Positions 51,517-61,406 are shown, counted from the first letter of the stretch. The stretch is DNA of 64,000 nt from an uncultured Eubacterium sp. (GCA_910583925.1 CAJTZJ010000003.1:62001-126000); one strand, 5' to 3'. A program made the numbers and translations. The notes: generated from the sequence alone by a model not told the origin.

Positions 51517-52393
51517 ATCCGGCCACCTCCATCTCGCTTATAAACAGCTCTTCAAGCGTAAGGGGAAGCATTTCACTGAAAACAGGATTTGCACTTTCAA
51601 TAACCTTGTTAATTTCATTTTCACTGCCTTTAACCGTTATCTGAACCATTTTTCCATGATTCATTTCCTTAACAATATTAAGCTTTTCTTTTATAATATG
51701 TATACTATCTGGATTTTCAAGAACAAACTGAATACGAAAAATGCCGATTGACGCACCATCTATCTCCTGCTCCAGAAGAATTCCGCCAAGATGCAAAAGA
51801 CCAATATGATCACAGAAGCCCTCCAGCTCCCTTAAATTATGGCTTGCAATAACAACCGTTGCGTTTGTTTCGGCAACATATTCAATTAAAATCTTTTTAA
51901 CCAGCTCTCTGATAACAGGATCAAGACCATCAAAAATCTCATCAAAAAGAATGAACGCAGGCTTATACGCAAGAGCAAGTATAATGGCACCCTGCCTTTG
52001 CATCCCCTTACTCATAGTAGAAATCTTTTTCTTTGTATCAATAGGAAAAACAGATTTCAAATAATTATATTCTTCTTCATTCCATGAAGGATAAATGGAT
52101 TTCAGGTATCTTGCCATACTTTCCACAGTAGCACCCGGAAAGAAATAAGGATAATCGGAAACATAAGCAGTTCTTTCCTTAAGGCTGTTATTTTCAAAGG
52201 GCGTTTCGCCATCCATATAAACATTGCCGCTGTCGGGCTGAAAAACCCCTGCCATGATTCTTAAAAGCGTACTTTTTCCTGATCCGTTTGAGCCGACAAG
52301 TCCAAAAACAGAGCCGTTTGCCACAGAAAAAGATATATCATTTAATGCTTTTGTTTTCTCAAAAGTTTTAGTTAAATTTTTAATTTCAATCAT
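51491..52393 (-). CDS. ABC transporter ATP-binding protein (YtrB-like)
   Basis: The protein has 300 residues. Walker A GLVGSNGSGKSTLLRIM, signature STMSKGMQRQ (a common variant of LSGGQ), Walker B FILFDEIFDGLDP and the switch VIASHNLRELEGF are present. A C-terminal regulatory extension (about 215-300) follows. The ATG at 52391-52393 with GGGAGAG upstream overlaps the GntR gene by 8 bp. Confidence 0.92.
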   Translation of the reverse strand: MIEIKNLTKTFEKTKALNDISFSVANGSVFGLVGSNGSGKSTLLRIMAGVFQPDSGNVYMDGETPFENNSLKERTAYVSDYPYFFPGATVESMARYLKSIYPSWNEEEYNYLKSVFPIDTKKKISTMSKGMQRQGAIILALAYKPAFILFDEIFDGLDPVIRELVKKILIEYVAETNATVVIASHNLRELEGFCDHIGLLHLGGILLEQEIDGASIGIFRIQFVLENPDSIHIIKEKLNIVKEMNHGKMVQITVKGSENEINKVIESANPVFSEMLPLTLEELFISEMEVAGYDINKFFQ

Positions 52394-52757
52394 TTTCTTT
52401 TCTCTCCCAGATTTCATTAACAATTTCGATAACCTCTGTTTTTTCAACACCGGAATTTTTGGCATCACGAAGTGCAGTTTTAATTTCATCGGTTGCTATT
52501 TTATTAAAGGTTGTAAGGCTTTCCGTACCCTTAACAAAAACCCCTTTTCCTGCAACAGTATAAATAACATTCTTCGCTTCAAGATTTTTATAAGCTTTCG
52601 AAACTGTATTCGGGTTAATTCCGAGTTCGCATGCAAGCGCCCTTACTGACGGGAGCATACTGTTTTTTTCATATATGCCTAAATTAATATATCTTACGAT
52701 ATTTTTTTCAAGCTGAGTGTAAATTGGATCTTTGCTTTTAACATCAAGCGAAAACAT
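52386..52757 (-). CDS. GntR-family regulator, YtrA subfamily
   Basis: The protein has 123 residues. The winged helix (DPIYTQLEKNIVRYINLGIYEKNSMLPSVRALACELGINPNTVSKAYKNLEAKNVIYT) is followed by a short two-helix dimerisation tail, the YtrA type. It is the first gene of the ABC operon, and a sharp palindrome overlies its transcription start, so it very likely represses its own operon. The ATG at 52755-52757 with GGGGAG upstream is chosen over a TTG eight codons earlier. Confidence 0.93.
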   Translation of the reverse strand: MFSLDVKSKDPIYTQLEKNIVRYINLGIYEKNSMLPSVRALACELGINPNTVSKAYKNLEAKNVIYTVAGKGVFVKGTESLTTFNKIATDEIKTALRDAKNSGVEKTEVIEIVNEIWERKEND

Positions 52758-52795
52758 ATATAAACTCCCCTTTCTGAACAATTAATATCCGAAAT

Positions 52796-52858
52796 CTGTA
52801 CTACTCTTCATAGTACAGTTTCTGCTTTTAAAATATCATATTAAAAATCCTTTGTCAA
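52796..52858 (-). promoter_or_regulatory. Promoter and operator of the GntR-ABC operon
   Basis: TTGACA (52853-52858), 17 bp and TATTTT (52830-52835). The operator is CTGTACTA-N7-TAGTACAG (52796-52818), perfect 8-bp arms placed at about +5 to +27, where a bound repressor would block elongation or initiation. Confidence 0.8.
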
Positions 52859-52965
52859 CCAAAAAGCAACAATACCGCAAACTCCAATCCATAGTATCGG
52901 TAAAATTCGGCTTACTCTTTGCAATCAAAGCTAAGCCGCACGATAATAAAACAGAGCGATATTTT

Positions 52966-52994
52966 AGCTGAGGTTACAAAGCCTCAGCTTTTTT
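52966..52994. terminator. Terminator after the diacylglycerol kinase-like gene
   Basis: AGCTGAGG and CCTCAGCT form an 8-bp stem with T6 on the plus strand. On the minus strand it is nested in a larger stem (GCGAT/ATCGC) followed by CTGTTTTATT. Confidence 0.7.
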
Positions 52995-53007
52995 ATCGCC
53001 CTGTAAA

Positions 53008-53964
53008 CTATTCAATCGGAAAACAAAGATTAAGTGCACGCTTTTCTACTTTGAAATTAACCTCGCTGTAATCGAAATTTTCACCATCACAGTTTCCAAG
53101 AAGAGAACTGCCGTCTACAGACCAGATTCTTCCCCCCGTTACATATCCGACATTAACCTTATCGGAATGAAGATGTGCTGTACCCGCATTATATTTCGGA
53201 ATAAGCGGAAGTGTTTCCTTAAGACTTACAGCATCAACAAGTGCATAATCCAGAAGCCCGTCATCAAGCCTTGAATCGGGAGCAGGGCAGAAGCCGCCGC
53301 CATAATAGCTTCCGTTGCAAACAGCAAAAAGCGTATATTCCTTAGGTTCTTCATGGATTTTATATGGTCTTCCGCTGTCATCAACACAATCAAGATCAAT
53401 ATTGATCTGATATTTAAGTGATTGCAAAATACAAGGAATAACTGCAAGATTATAGGACTGATGCCCAAGAAATTTAACCTTATCCGCCATTTTTTTGCCA
53501 AGAGTTTCAACCTTTGTATCCAAACCATAGCTCATAACATTAATACACTTTTCACCATTATAATCAATTAAATCAATCGGCTTAACAGTATATTTAAGAG
53601 AACCATTATGCAGACCAAAAGCCTTTACCAATTTAAGAGCATCAAGCTTTTTTGTTTTATAAACCTTTTTTGCGAAATCATTTCCGGTACCGAAAGGAAG
53701 AATCATAAGCGGGGTTTCGGTATGTGCAAGCCCATTTGCCGCTTCATGCACAGTACCATCTCCGCCGCAGGTAACAACAACGCATTCCTTACCGTATTTA
53801 GCTGCATAATCCGCTGCAATTTCCTTTGCATGACCCTTATAATGTGTTTCTTCAATTATCATCTCCGCATCTGCATTCCATCTGAACGAAGACTGAACCT
53901 CCTTGAAAAGAAGCTGTTTGGCTTTATTACCCGCAATAGGGTTTTCTATAAAAACATATTTCAC
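53008..53964 (-). CDS. Diacylglycerol/lipid kinase (YegS/DagK family)
   Basis: The protein has 318 residues. IENPIAGNKAK at the N-terminus, the nucleotide motif TCGGDGTVHEAANGL and LPFGTGNDFAKKV are diagnostic. The C-terminal beta domain contains NGSYYGGGFCPAPDSRLDDGLLD. It phosphorylates a lipid, probably diacylglycerol, at the inner membrane face. The start is a GTG with AGGAGAAG upstream. It follows galK by 22 bp. Confidence 0.92.
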   Translation of the reverse strand: MKYVFIENPIAGNKAKQLLFKEVQSSFRWNADAEMIIEETHYKGHAKEIAADYAAKYGKECVVVTCGGDGTVHEAANGLAHTETPLMILPFGTGNDFAKKVYKTKKLDALKLVKAFGLHNGSLKYTVKPIDLIDYNGEKCINVMSYGLDTKVETLGKKMADKVKFLGHQSYNLAVIPCILQSLKYQINIDLDCVDDSGRPYKIHEEPKEYTLFAVCNGSYYGGGFCPAPDSRLDDGLLDYALVDAVSLKETLPLIPKYNAGTAHLHSDKVNVGYVTGGRIWSVDGSSLLGNCDGENFDYSEVNFKVEKRALNLCFPIE

Positions 53965-53986
53965 TGTTTCTTCTCCTGAATAAAAA

Positions 53987-55267
53987 TCACATTACTTTTG
54001 TTCCGCCGACAGGGCGAATAATAAGAACATGGCAATTTCCAAGCCCGAAAACACTTTCCATAGCTGCTTTATACTCATCAAGCAATTCATTGGGAACAAA
54101 TGCCTGAATAGTACCCGCAAAGCCGCCGCCGTGAACACGGTAAGCGCCCTTGCCCTTAAGCATTTCCTCCGATATGCAAAGTGCAAGAGAAAGCTTCTGC
54201 TCCGTTGGATTTGCAGGGGAGTAGACATTCTGATTCAGCATGTAGGAGGATTTACCGCTGTCAACAATAATTTCCTTAAACGCTTCAAAATCATTGCTTT
54301 CAAGCGCATCAACTGCTTTATCAACTCGGATATTTTCATTATAGAAATGATATGCACGAAGAATTGCACGGTCATTTACCTTGTCCTTAAGCTGAGGAAC
54401 CGCCTTTTTAAAATCATTGTATTCAATTTCACGAAGCACCTTTTTGCCCATAGTATGTGCAACGCTTTCCATTTCCCCTCTTACAGCAGCGTAATCCTCT
54501 GTTAAATCACTGTGATTTCCGCCGGTATCAACAATACAAAGAGAATGTCCGCTTTGTGAAAAATCGAATTCAACCTTATTAATAACAGGATTTTCGGTTG
54601 ATTTAAAATCAATAGTAACAAATGTACCGACAGAAGAAGCCATCTGATCCAAAAGACCACAGGGCTTACCGAAAAATACATTTTCACTGTACTGCGCAAT
54701 TTTAGCAATATCAACCGCACTTATTTTACCATCATTAAAAAGATGAGATACGGTTGTTCCGAGCAAAACTTCAAACGCAGCGGAGGATGAAAGACCGCTT
54801 CCGCCCATAACATCAGAGGTTGTTACGGCATCAAAACCGCCGATTTTATAGCCCATATCCTTTATTTTAGCAACAACACCTCTTACCATAGCTGTTGAAT
54901 GTCCGAATTCGGTTTCATCCGGCAAAAGCTTTTCAATATCCACAACATTAAGAGCATGACCGATTGACTGCACACGAACAGTATTATTCAAACTGGGAGC
55001 ACAAACAGCAATCGCATCAAGATTAATTGATGCAGCCATAACCTTACCATTATTATGATCGGTATGATTTCCGCATACCTCCGTTCTTCCCGGTGCAGAG
55101 GTAATTATAATATCCCTGTCCTCGCCAAAGATATTAATAAACTCTCTTATTGTGTTTATGTAACGCTCTTTCTGAGCCTCAACAGCCGAATCAAGCACAT
55201 AAACAGCCTTTAAATTTTCATCCATTCTGCCATCGGCAATGGCTTCAATGTATTCCTGTGGTTTCAT
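53987..55267 (-). CDS. galK: Galactokinase
   Basis: The protein has 426 residues. The GHMP signature 1 is GRTEVCGNHTDHNNG (the usual GEHTDY reads GNHTDH), motif 2 VMGGSGLSSSAAFEV and motif 3 YRVHGGGFAGTIQAF. It phosphorylates galactose at C1. galT, galE and galM are absent from the window, so the rest of the Leloir pathway is elsewhere. AAGGAGAAA precedes the ATG. Confidence 0.92.
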   Translation of the reverse strand: MKPQEYIEAIADGRMDENLKAVYVLDSAVEAQKERYINTIREFINIFGEDRDIIITSAPGRTEVCGNHTDHNNGKVMAASINLDAIAVCAPSLNNTVRVQSIGHALNVVDIEKLLPDETEFGHSTAMVRGVVAKIKDMGYKIGGFDAVTTSDVMGGSGLSSSAAFEVLLGTTVSHLFNDGKISAVDIAKIAQYSENVFFGKPCGLLDQMASSVGTFVTIDFKSTENPVINKVEFDFSQSGHSLCIVDTGGNHSDLTEDYAAVRGEMESVAHTMGKKVLREIEYNDFKKAVPQLKDKVNDRAILRAYHFYNENIRVDKAVDALESNDFEAFKEIIVDSGKSSYMLNQNVYSPANPTEQKLSLALCISEEMLKGKGAYRVHGGGFAGTIQAFVPNELLDEYKAAMESVFGLGNCHVLIIRPVGGTKVM

Positions 55268-55308
55268 ATTTTTCTCCTTTCAAAAGGGTGAACCCCTAAC
55301 ATCTTAAT

Positions 55309-56079
55309 TTATAAAACAATTTTATATTTCTGCTTTTGGGAATAAATGAGCAGTGTCTGCGTCATCTGTCTTGATCTGATACCATAGAAAATATTAAATA
55401 CAAGGCTTGTTATCCCTGTAAAAGCAACAATAATCATAATAAGAATAATAAATTCCTTTGAAAACGGATTATACATAACAGAACCTATTCTTGTATAAAT
55501 ATAAAGCCTTGGCATAAATCCCAGAACGCTTAACACAAGATAATACATAAAATCATAGTGCATAGAACCGTAAAGCTTTGAAATCATTCCAAGAGGAATA
55601 GACGGAACAAGACGCGAAACAACAAGAATATACGGGTTTCCCGTTCCTTTAAACATAACCCATTGCTTCAAAAACCGTATTTTGCGTATATTCAGTATCA
55701 TCATGGCCCAGCCGCCGCCTATCCACCAGCCCTCAATATATTTCACAATAAAAAAGAATGACAGAAAGGTAACATTTATGATAATCGCATTCGGAAGTGA
55801 AAACACCATGCCTGATATAACGCACAAAACCCCCATTGGAATAGGGAGCTGGCATTTTGCAATATAAAGTGCAAAAAGGCAGATTAATATTTCGATATGT
55901 GTATCCAAATCCACAACCGCATTTTCAAGCTTTGAGAGCCAGCTTGTAACAGCATTAAATCTTACCTCCAGGCTTGGCTGCCTGTATAAGCAAACAGAAA
56001 GCAGAATAAGCAACGCTACTGTTATAAGAATGATTATAAATGATATTAATCTTGTTTGATGGCGTTTGCTTCTCTTCAA
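55309..56079 (-). CDS. VTT/TVP38-like integral membrane protein
   Basis: The protein has 256 residues and about five or six membrane helices. LPIPMGVLCVISGMVFSLPNA and NPYILVVSRLVPSIPLGMISKLYG resemble the VTT (DedA/TMEM41-like) fold, whose members act in lipid scrambling or envelope homeostasis. The TTG at 56077-56079 is preferred because GAGGTG lies 6 bases before it; the frame also has a TTG directly after the pheA stop, without a ribosome site. It is the last gene of the aromatic operon, an unrelated function. Confidence 0.75.
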   Translation of the reverse strand: MKRSKRHQTRLISFIIILITVALLILLSVCLYRQPSLEVRFNAVTSWLSKLENAVVDLDTHIEILICLFALYIAKCQLPIPMGVLCVISGMVFSLPNAIIINVTFLSFFFIVKYIEGWWIGGGWAMMILNIRKIRFLKQWVMFKGTGNPYILVVSRLVPSIPLGMISKLYGSMHYDFMYYLVLSVLGFMPRLYIYTRIGSVMYNPFSKEFIILIMIIVAFTGITSLVFNIFYGIRSRQMTQTLLIYSQKQKYKIVL

Positions 56080-56115
56080 ATGCCACACCTCGCTTATATA
56101 CTTAATATACTTCAA

Positions 56116-57246
56116 TCAGTATTCGTGATAGTTTCCTAAAAATTTAAAATCGGGAAGCTCCGATGAAAGAGCACAAAGAAGATCCATTGTTTTTTCATCT
56201 TTCAGATTACCGAGAAAATCCGTGTAAAAATAATAGTCAAAATCGCCGTTTCCGATAGGCCTTGATTCAAGCTTTGTTAAATTAAGCCCTGCCATTGAAA
56301 ATCTGCCAAGCACGCGGTAAAGCGAACCCGTTGTATGAGCAACGGAAAAAATAAGAGAAATTTTATCAGCATTCTGTTCAATAATAAGCTTTTTGGAAAT
56401 AACGATAAATCTTGTTTTATTATTGCTTACATTCTGAATATCTGTTTTTAAAATTTTAAGCCCATACTGCTTTGCAGCCTCTTTAGGGCAGATAGCGGCA
56501 ACATCTTTTCTGCCGCTTTCGGCAATATACTTTGCAGCAGCTGCCGTATTAGAATAGTTGACACCCGTAAAATTAAAATCCTTGATAAATTTGGAGCATT
56601 GAGCGAGTGCCTGCGGATGACTGTAAATTTTTTCAATCTCTTCGTATTTTGCATCATTGGCTGCACAAAGACAATGATTGATATCAAGAGAATATGCTCC
56701 GACAACATAGAATTTATATCTCATCATCAGATCATACGCCTCGTGAACAGAGCCGGCAGTTGAGTTTTCAATAGGAATAACACCGAAAGGAGCCTCCCCC
56801 TTATTTACAGCTTCAAAAACATCTTCAAACTGACTGTAATACTTTATCTCCGAATGCGGAAAAAGTATTTTTGCTGCCTGATCTGTATTTCCTGCACTTA
56901 CACCTGCACACGCTACAACAGAAGCGCTATTTGAAATTTTCTTATTCGTTAATGCTGAATGAACGGATTGGCGCAGTTCGTCGCCACCGCCGATTATCCG
57001 ATGCTGAAGTTCACGGGAAGCATCCATTGTTGCAGCAAAAACCGTTGCAATGGCATCCCCCTGTTCGCCGCATCTTTCCTTAACATTGTCCAGTATTTCC
57101 TTTTCTCTTTTTTCATTAAGAACAGGCATACCGTTTTTAACCTTATATTCGGCAACCTCTTTTGATATTCCCATTCTTTCAATGAAAAGAGGTATCAGCT
57201 TTGAATCTATTTCATCAATTCGTTTTCTTAAATCAAGTAAATCCAT
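56116..57246 (-). CDS. pheA: Bifunctional chorismate mutase/prephenate dehydratase (P-protein)
   Basis: The protein has 376 residues. An AroQ chorismate mutase (about 1-85: LLDLRKRIDEIDSKLIPLFIERM) is followed by the prephenate dehydratase domain (about 107-285: IPIENSTAGSVHEAYDLM, NNKTRFIVI). A C-terminal ACT domain carries HTTGSLYRVLGRF and KLESRPIG, the phenylalanine-binding motifs. It converts chorismate to phenylpyruvate and is probably feedback-inhibited by Phe. The ribosome site is weak. Confidence 0.96.
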   Translation of the reverse strand: MDLLDLRKRIDEIDSKLIPLFIERMGISKEVAEYKVKNGMPVLNEKREKEILDNVKERCGEQGDAIATVFAATMDASRELQHRIIGGGDELRQSVHSALTNKKISNSASVVACAGVSAGNTDQAAKILFPHSEIKYYSQFEDVFEAVNKGEAPFGVIPIENSTAGSVHEAYDLMMRYKFYVVGAYSLDINHCLCAANDAKYEEIEKIYSHPQALAQCSKFIKDFNFTGVNYSNTAAAAKYIAESGRKDVAAICPKEAAKQYGLKILKTDIQNVSNNKTRFIVISKKLIIEQNADKISLIFSVAHTTGSLYRVLGRFSMAGLNLTKLESRPIGNGDFDYYFYTDFLGNLKDEKTMDLLCALSSELPDFKFLGNYHEY

Positions 57247-57265
57247 TTCTTTAATATAATCCTTT

Positions 57266-58339
57266 TTACATCATTAAATCCAAAAGTGTAACTGCTGTTA
57301 TCCCTTCTATAACAGAAACAGCACGCGGCACTACGCAGGGATCATGCCTGCCTTTAACAATAAGCGTTTCATTTTCCATAGTCTGAAGATTAACGCTTTT
57401 CTGAGGAACGGATACAGACGGAGTCGGCTTTAAAACAACCGAAAAAATGATAGGCGCACCGCTTGTCATTCCGCCTAAAATACCGCCGTTATTATTCGAT
57501 AGAAGGGCAACTTTTCCATTTCTCATTTCATAGCCATCATTTGCTTGGCTTCCAAGCATTTCGGCAAAATCAAAACCGGCTCCAAACTGAACACCCTTAA
57601 CAGCGGGAACACCGAACAGTGCAGCGGAAAGCCTGCTTTCAACAGTATCAAACATATTTCCGCCAAGTCCGACAGGCAAGCCTACAGCAGCACATTCAAT
57701 AACACCGCCGATTGAATCACCGTTTACTCTTGCGGCTTCAACGCAGGCTCTCATTTCTGCTTCGCTTTCATCATTGACAACTGCAAACTGCTTATGCGTA
57801 ACAGCATCAAGCTCTGCTGCACAAATATTATTTTTATCAAAAAGATTATCACACGCACTGCCGATTCGGATTATATGAGCACCTATTGTAACACCCTTTG
57901 TCTTTAAAATCTGCTTCGCAACGGCACCTGCAAAAACGATAGGAGCAGTTAATCGTCCGCTGAAGTGACCCCCGCCCCTTACATCATTATTACCATTATA
58001 CTTAACATATGCAGGATAATCACTGTGGCTTGGACGCGGAACAGACATCAAATTTCCGTAATCTCCGCTTCTTGTATTTGTATTTTTAATTTCCACTGCA
58101 AGCGGAGCGCCGGTTGTAATACCATTAAGAACACCGCTTAAAATATGAGGAATATCGCTTTCCTTACGAGCTGTTGCTGTTTTATCATTGCCGGGAGCAC
58201 GCCTTGCCATTTCCCTGCTTATCTCATCAAAATCAAGCTTTATTCCGTTCGGAAGTCCGTCTATAACACAGCCGATTGCTTCGCCATGGCTTTCGCCGAA
58301 AACGGATAATTTTATTTTATTTCCTATTATTGAAGACAT
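57266..58339 (-). CDS. aroC: Chorismate synthase
   Basis: The protein has 357 residues. VFGESHGEAIGCVIDGLPNG, RRAPGNDKTATARKES, SVPRPSHSDYPAYVKY and RGGGHFSGRLTAP are FMN/EPSP-binding blocks. It makes chorismate from EPSP with reduced FMN. The ATG at 58337-58339 with GGAGGG upstream overlaps the aroA end by 23 bp. Confidence 0.97.
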   Translation of the reverse strand: MSSIIGNKIKLSVFGESHGEAIGCVIDGLPNGIKLDFDEISREMARRAPGNDKTATARKESDIPHILSGVLNGITTGAPLAVEIKNTNTRSGDYGNLMSVPRPSHSDYPAYVKYNGNNDVRGGGHFSGRLTAPIVFAGAVAKQILKTKGVTIGAHIIRIGSACDNLFDKNNICAAELDAVTHKQFAVVNDESEAEMRACVEAARVNGDSIGGVIECAAVGLPVGLGGNMFDTVESRLSAALFGVPAVKGVQFGAGFDFAEMLGSQANDGYEMRNGKVALLSNNNGGILGGMTSGAPIIFSVVLKPTPSVSVPQKSVNLQTMENETLIVKGRHDPCVVPRAVSVIEGITAVTLLDLMM

Positions 58340-59531
58340 TTGCCTGCCCTCCAATTCTGTTATAATCCTCAAAAAAAGACGGATATGTTTTATTGATACT
58401 GTTTGCTTCTGTTATAATCGTTTCGCCGCCTGCAAAAAGAGCAGCTATGCTGAACGCCATAACAATTCTGTGGTCATTATATCCGAGCAGCTCTGCACCC
58501 TTTAACTTTTTTCCGCCGTTTATAATCATTCCGTCCGATGTTTCCGTAACATCGGCACCCAGTCTTTTCAGATTTGAAACAACGCTTTCAATTCTGTCTG
58601 ACTCTTTAAATCTTAGTCTTTCTCCGCCGACAATCTCAGTTCTGCCGTTTGCATAAGCTGCTGCAACAGCAAGGGCAGGAACTGTATCGGGAATATCAGA
58701 AACATCAATCTTAATTCCCTTTAATTCAGCTTTTCGGCTTATGATTTCATTTTCTTTAATCTCGATATCCGCACCGAATTTTTTTAATATATCCACAATC
58801 GCTTTATCGCCCTGAACGGAATTCATATCCAAACCTTTTAGCGCAACCGATTTGCCGACAGCACCGCCTACAAGAAAAAACGCAGCCTGCGACCAATCGG
58901 ATTCAACAATATAATCTCTTGTTTTATATTGCTGGTTACCCCTTACCAAATAACCGCTTTCTGTTTCCTGAACCTCAACCCCGAAATCACGCATTACCTT
59001 AATGGTTAAATCAATATACGGCTTACTTTCAAGCCTTGTTGTAAGCACAATTTCACTGTCGCCGTCCAGAATCGGAAGCGCAAAAAGAAGCCCCGAAATA
59101 TACTGGGAGCTGATATTGCCTGCAATTTCATACTTGCCCGCAGTCAGCTTTCCCTCAATTGAAAGAGGAAGCCTTCCGTTTGATGTACATTTGATATTAT
59201 GCTTCGGAAGAAGCTCCAAAAAGGGTTCAAGAGGTCTTTCCGGAAGCCTGCCCGAACCGACAAAGGTTACGCTTTTTCCAAGTGCCGCCGCAACGGGAAT
59301 TACAAAACGAAGTGTATTTCCCGATTCGATGCAGTCTACAATTTTATCATCATTTTCAAGAGCGGAAATTGCCTGCTGCATAGCCTGCATATCCTTTGAG
59401 GAAATTATCGGACTTACTGTTCCGCCGCCTGCAAGAAACGAACAAAGAAGCGCCCTGTGCGCAGCCGATTTGCTTGGCGGAATAACAACACTTCCGTTTA
59501 ATATTGCATTTTTGATTTTTACTTTACTCAT
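58317..59531 (-). CDS. aroA: 3-phosphoshikimate 1-carboxyvinyltransferase (EPSP synthase)
   Basis: The protein has 404 residues. PPSKSAAHRALLCSFLAGG, SGNTLRFVIPVAAALG, FVGSGRLPERPLEPFLELL and the C-terminal RFKESDRIESVVSNLKRLG with YNDHRIVMAFSIAAL are the family motifs. SGNTLR and the absence of the class I LFLGNAGT block suggest a class II-like enzyme. The gap to aroB is one base. Confidence 0.97.
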   Translation of the reverse strand: MSKVKIKNAILNGSVVIPPSKSAAHRALLCSFLAGGGTVSPIISSKDMQAMQQAISALENDDKIVDCIESGNTLRFVIPVAAALGKSVTFVGSGRLPERPLEPFLELLPKHNIKCTSNGRLPLSIEGKLTAGKYEIAGNISSQYISGLLFALPILDGDSEIVLTTRLESKPYIDLTIKVMRDFGVEVQETESGYLVRGNQQYKTRDYIVESDWSQAAFFLVGGAVGKSVALKGLDMNSVQGDKAIVDILKKFGADIEIKENEIISRKAELKGIKIDVSDIPDTVPALAVAAAYANGRTEIVGGERLRFKESDRIESVVSNLKRLGADVTETSDGMIINGGKKLKGAELLGYNDHRIVMAFSIAALFAGGETIITEANSINKTYPSFFEDYNRIGGQANVFNNRK

Positions 59532-59532
59532 T

Positions 59533-60582
59533 TTATAACCCGAATAGTTTGTTTATTTTTTCATTTTCAACAGGATAAATAAAACTGTTCCCTATTGATT
59601 TCAGCATAACAAAATTTATACCATTTAAGGTTCTTTTTTTATCACTTTGCATAGCTTCAATAATACTTTCAGCTGAATGATTATCAGAGGTTTTCATATT
59701 GTATTTTTCAAGAACGGCTTTAATCCTGTCTGCCGTTCCTTTTTCGGTTAAGCCTGCCTTTTCGCCGATTTCACTTATCATAAGCATACCTATTCCCACT
59801 GCCTCGCCATGGGAAACACCCGAAAAATTATGCAGCTTTTCAATACCATGACCGATTGTATGACCAAAATTCAGAAGTGCTCTTTCACCCTGCTCCTTTT
59901 CATCACGCTCAACAACACTGCGCTTGATATCAACACATTCAAATATGATTTCTTCAATATTTTCTTTAACATCTTTATTTTCTATTTTTTCAAAAAGCTG
60001 TGCCGACTTGATACAGCCCGCCTTAATAACCTCACCCATTCCATCACTGAAGTAATGATCGGAAAGCGTGTGCAGAGCCAGCGGATCAATAAGCACCAAT
60101 ACGGGCTGATGAAACGCACCGCAAAGATTCTTGCCCTGCGGCAAATCAACACCTGTTTTTCCGCCAACCGATGAATCCACCTGAGAAAGCAGAGTTGTCG
60201 GAATCTGAACAAAATCTATTCCTCTTAAATAAACCGCTGCAGCAAAGCCTGCCATATCTCCGCAGACACCGCCGCCCAAAGCAACAACAAGATCCTTTCT
60301 GGTCAAACCTTTTTCAGCCAGAAATTCAACCATTTCAACAATCACAGCAGTTGTTTTTGAGCTTTCGCCTGCTTTAAAGATAAATGAGAAAACCTCATAG
60401 CCCTCTTTTTCAAGGCCAGAAACCACTCTGTCAAGATAAAGCGGAGCAACATTGCTGTCTGTTATAACACAAACTTTTTTTGCGGAAGATACTTTTTTTA
60501 TATAAGCACCGCATTCCTGCATTATACCCTTTTCAATTATAATCTCGTAAGTTTTTCCAACATTAACCGTAAGCTTTTTCAT
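59533..60582 (-). CDS. aroB: 3-dehydroquinate synthase
   Basis: The protein has 349 residues. The NAD-binding block ALGGGVCGDMAGFAAAVYLRG, QIPTTLLSQVDSSVGGKTGVD, and the zinc ligands in FNFGHTIGHGIE-like NFGHTIGHGIEKLHNFSGVSHGEAV are clear. It cyclises DAHP. Its ATG overlaps the tyrA stop (TAATG). Confidence 0.97.
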   Translation of the reverse strand: MKKLTVNVGKTYEIIIEKGIMQECGAYIKKVSSAKKVCVITDSNVAPLYLDRVVSGLEKEGYEVFSFIFKAGESSKTTAVIVEMVEFLAEKGLTRKDLVVALGGGVCGDMAGFAAAVYLRGIDFVQIPTTLLSQVDSSVGGKTGVDLPQGKNLCGAFHQPVLVLIDPLALHTLSDHYFSDGMGEVIKAGCIKSAQLFEKIENKDVKENIEEIIFECVDIKRSVVERDEKEQGERALLNFGHTIGHGIEKLHNFSGVSHGEAVGIGMLMISEIGEKAGLTEKGTADRIKAVLEKYNMKTSDNHSAESIIEAMQSDKKRTLNGINFVMLKSIGNSFIYPVENEKINKLFGL

Positions 60583-61406
60583 TAACCGATTTCCTCTTTG
60601 ATTTTATTTGCTTTTGACATTAACTCAATAAGCTTCTTGCCATCCTCTTCTTTTATAGCATCTTTAAATCTCTCAAGATTCAAAACCAAATCGTCTATCT
60701 CCTTTATCAAAGGCTCTTTATTTGAAATAAAAAGCTCACTCCACATTTCGCCGTTAATTCTTGCAACACGGGAAACATCCCTGTATGAGCCTGCCGAAAA
60801 GCCGGGATGATACGGAGCAAGAGGGCTTAAAACATATGAGCATGCAAGCACATGCGCAATCTGTGATGTAAATGCAATCATTTCATCATGATGCTCAGGA
60901 GTTGTAACAACGGTTCTTTTAAACCCCATTTCCTTAGCAATCTCAACCAAGGTATCCGTTGCCGATTTTTTTGCATTTGTCGGAGTACAGATAAACGAAG
61001 CATTATCAAAAAGCGTTGCAAGGCTTGCATCATAGCCCGAAACCTCTCGGCCTGCCATAGGATGTGCACCGATATATGAAAAATCAAAATCTTCTTTTTC
61101 AAGCGTTCGGCATATCTTTGTTTTGATTCCGCAGCTGTCTGTTACAATACTGCCTTTTTTAAATTTGTCCTTGTTTTCAACAACAAACGGAACTATGGCA
61201 TCGGGGTAGAAATTAATAAAGGTTATATCTGCCTGCGAAAGCAGTTCATCCGGCTCGCCTGTTTCATCAATTGCTCCGTCAGCAAGTGCCTTTTCCGTAA
61301 CAGATTTTGTTCTGTTCCAGCCTAAAACATAATGATTCGTATTTTTCTTTAAGGTTTTTGCAATACTTGCACCGATAAGTCCTAAACCTAAAACTAAAAT
61401 TCTCAT
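60582..61406 (-). CDS. tyrA: Prephenate dehydrogenase
   Basis: The protein has 274 residues. An N-terminal Rossmann motif GLGLIGASIAKTLKK is followed by TDSCGIKTKICRTL, GAHPMAGREVSGYDAS and the C-terminal helical domain with THPHEH-like EHHDEMIAFTSQIAHVLA and FRDVSR-like YRDVSRVARINGEMWSELF. There is no ACT domain. It converts prephenate to 4-hydroxyphenylpyruvate. The ATG at 61404-61406 is chosen; GGAAG lies 9 bases upstream. It is the first gene of the aromatic operon. Confidence 0.95.
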   Translation of the reverse strand: MRILVLGLGLIGASIAKTLKKNTNHYVLGWNRTKSVTEKALADGAIDETGEPDELLSQADITFINFYPDAIVPFVVENKDKFKKGSIVTDSCGIKTKICRTLEKEDFDFSYIGAHPMAGREVSGYDASLATLFDNASFICTPTNAKKSATDTLVEIAKEMGFKRTVVTTPEHHDEMIAFTSQIAHVLACSYVLSPLAPYHPGFSAGSYRDVSRVARINGEMWSELFISNKEPLIKEIDDLVLNLERFKDAIKEEDGKKLIELMSKANKIKEEIG

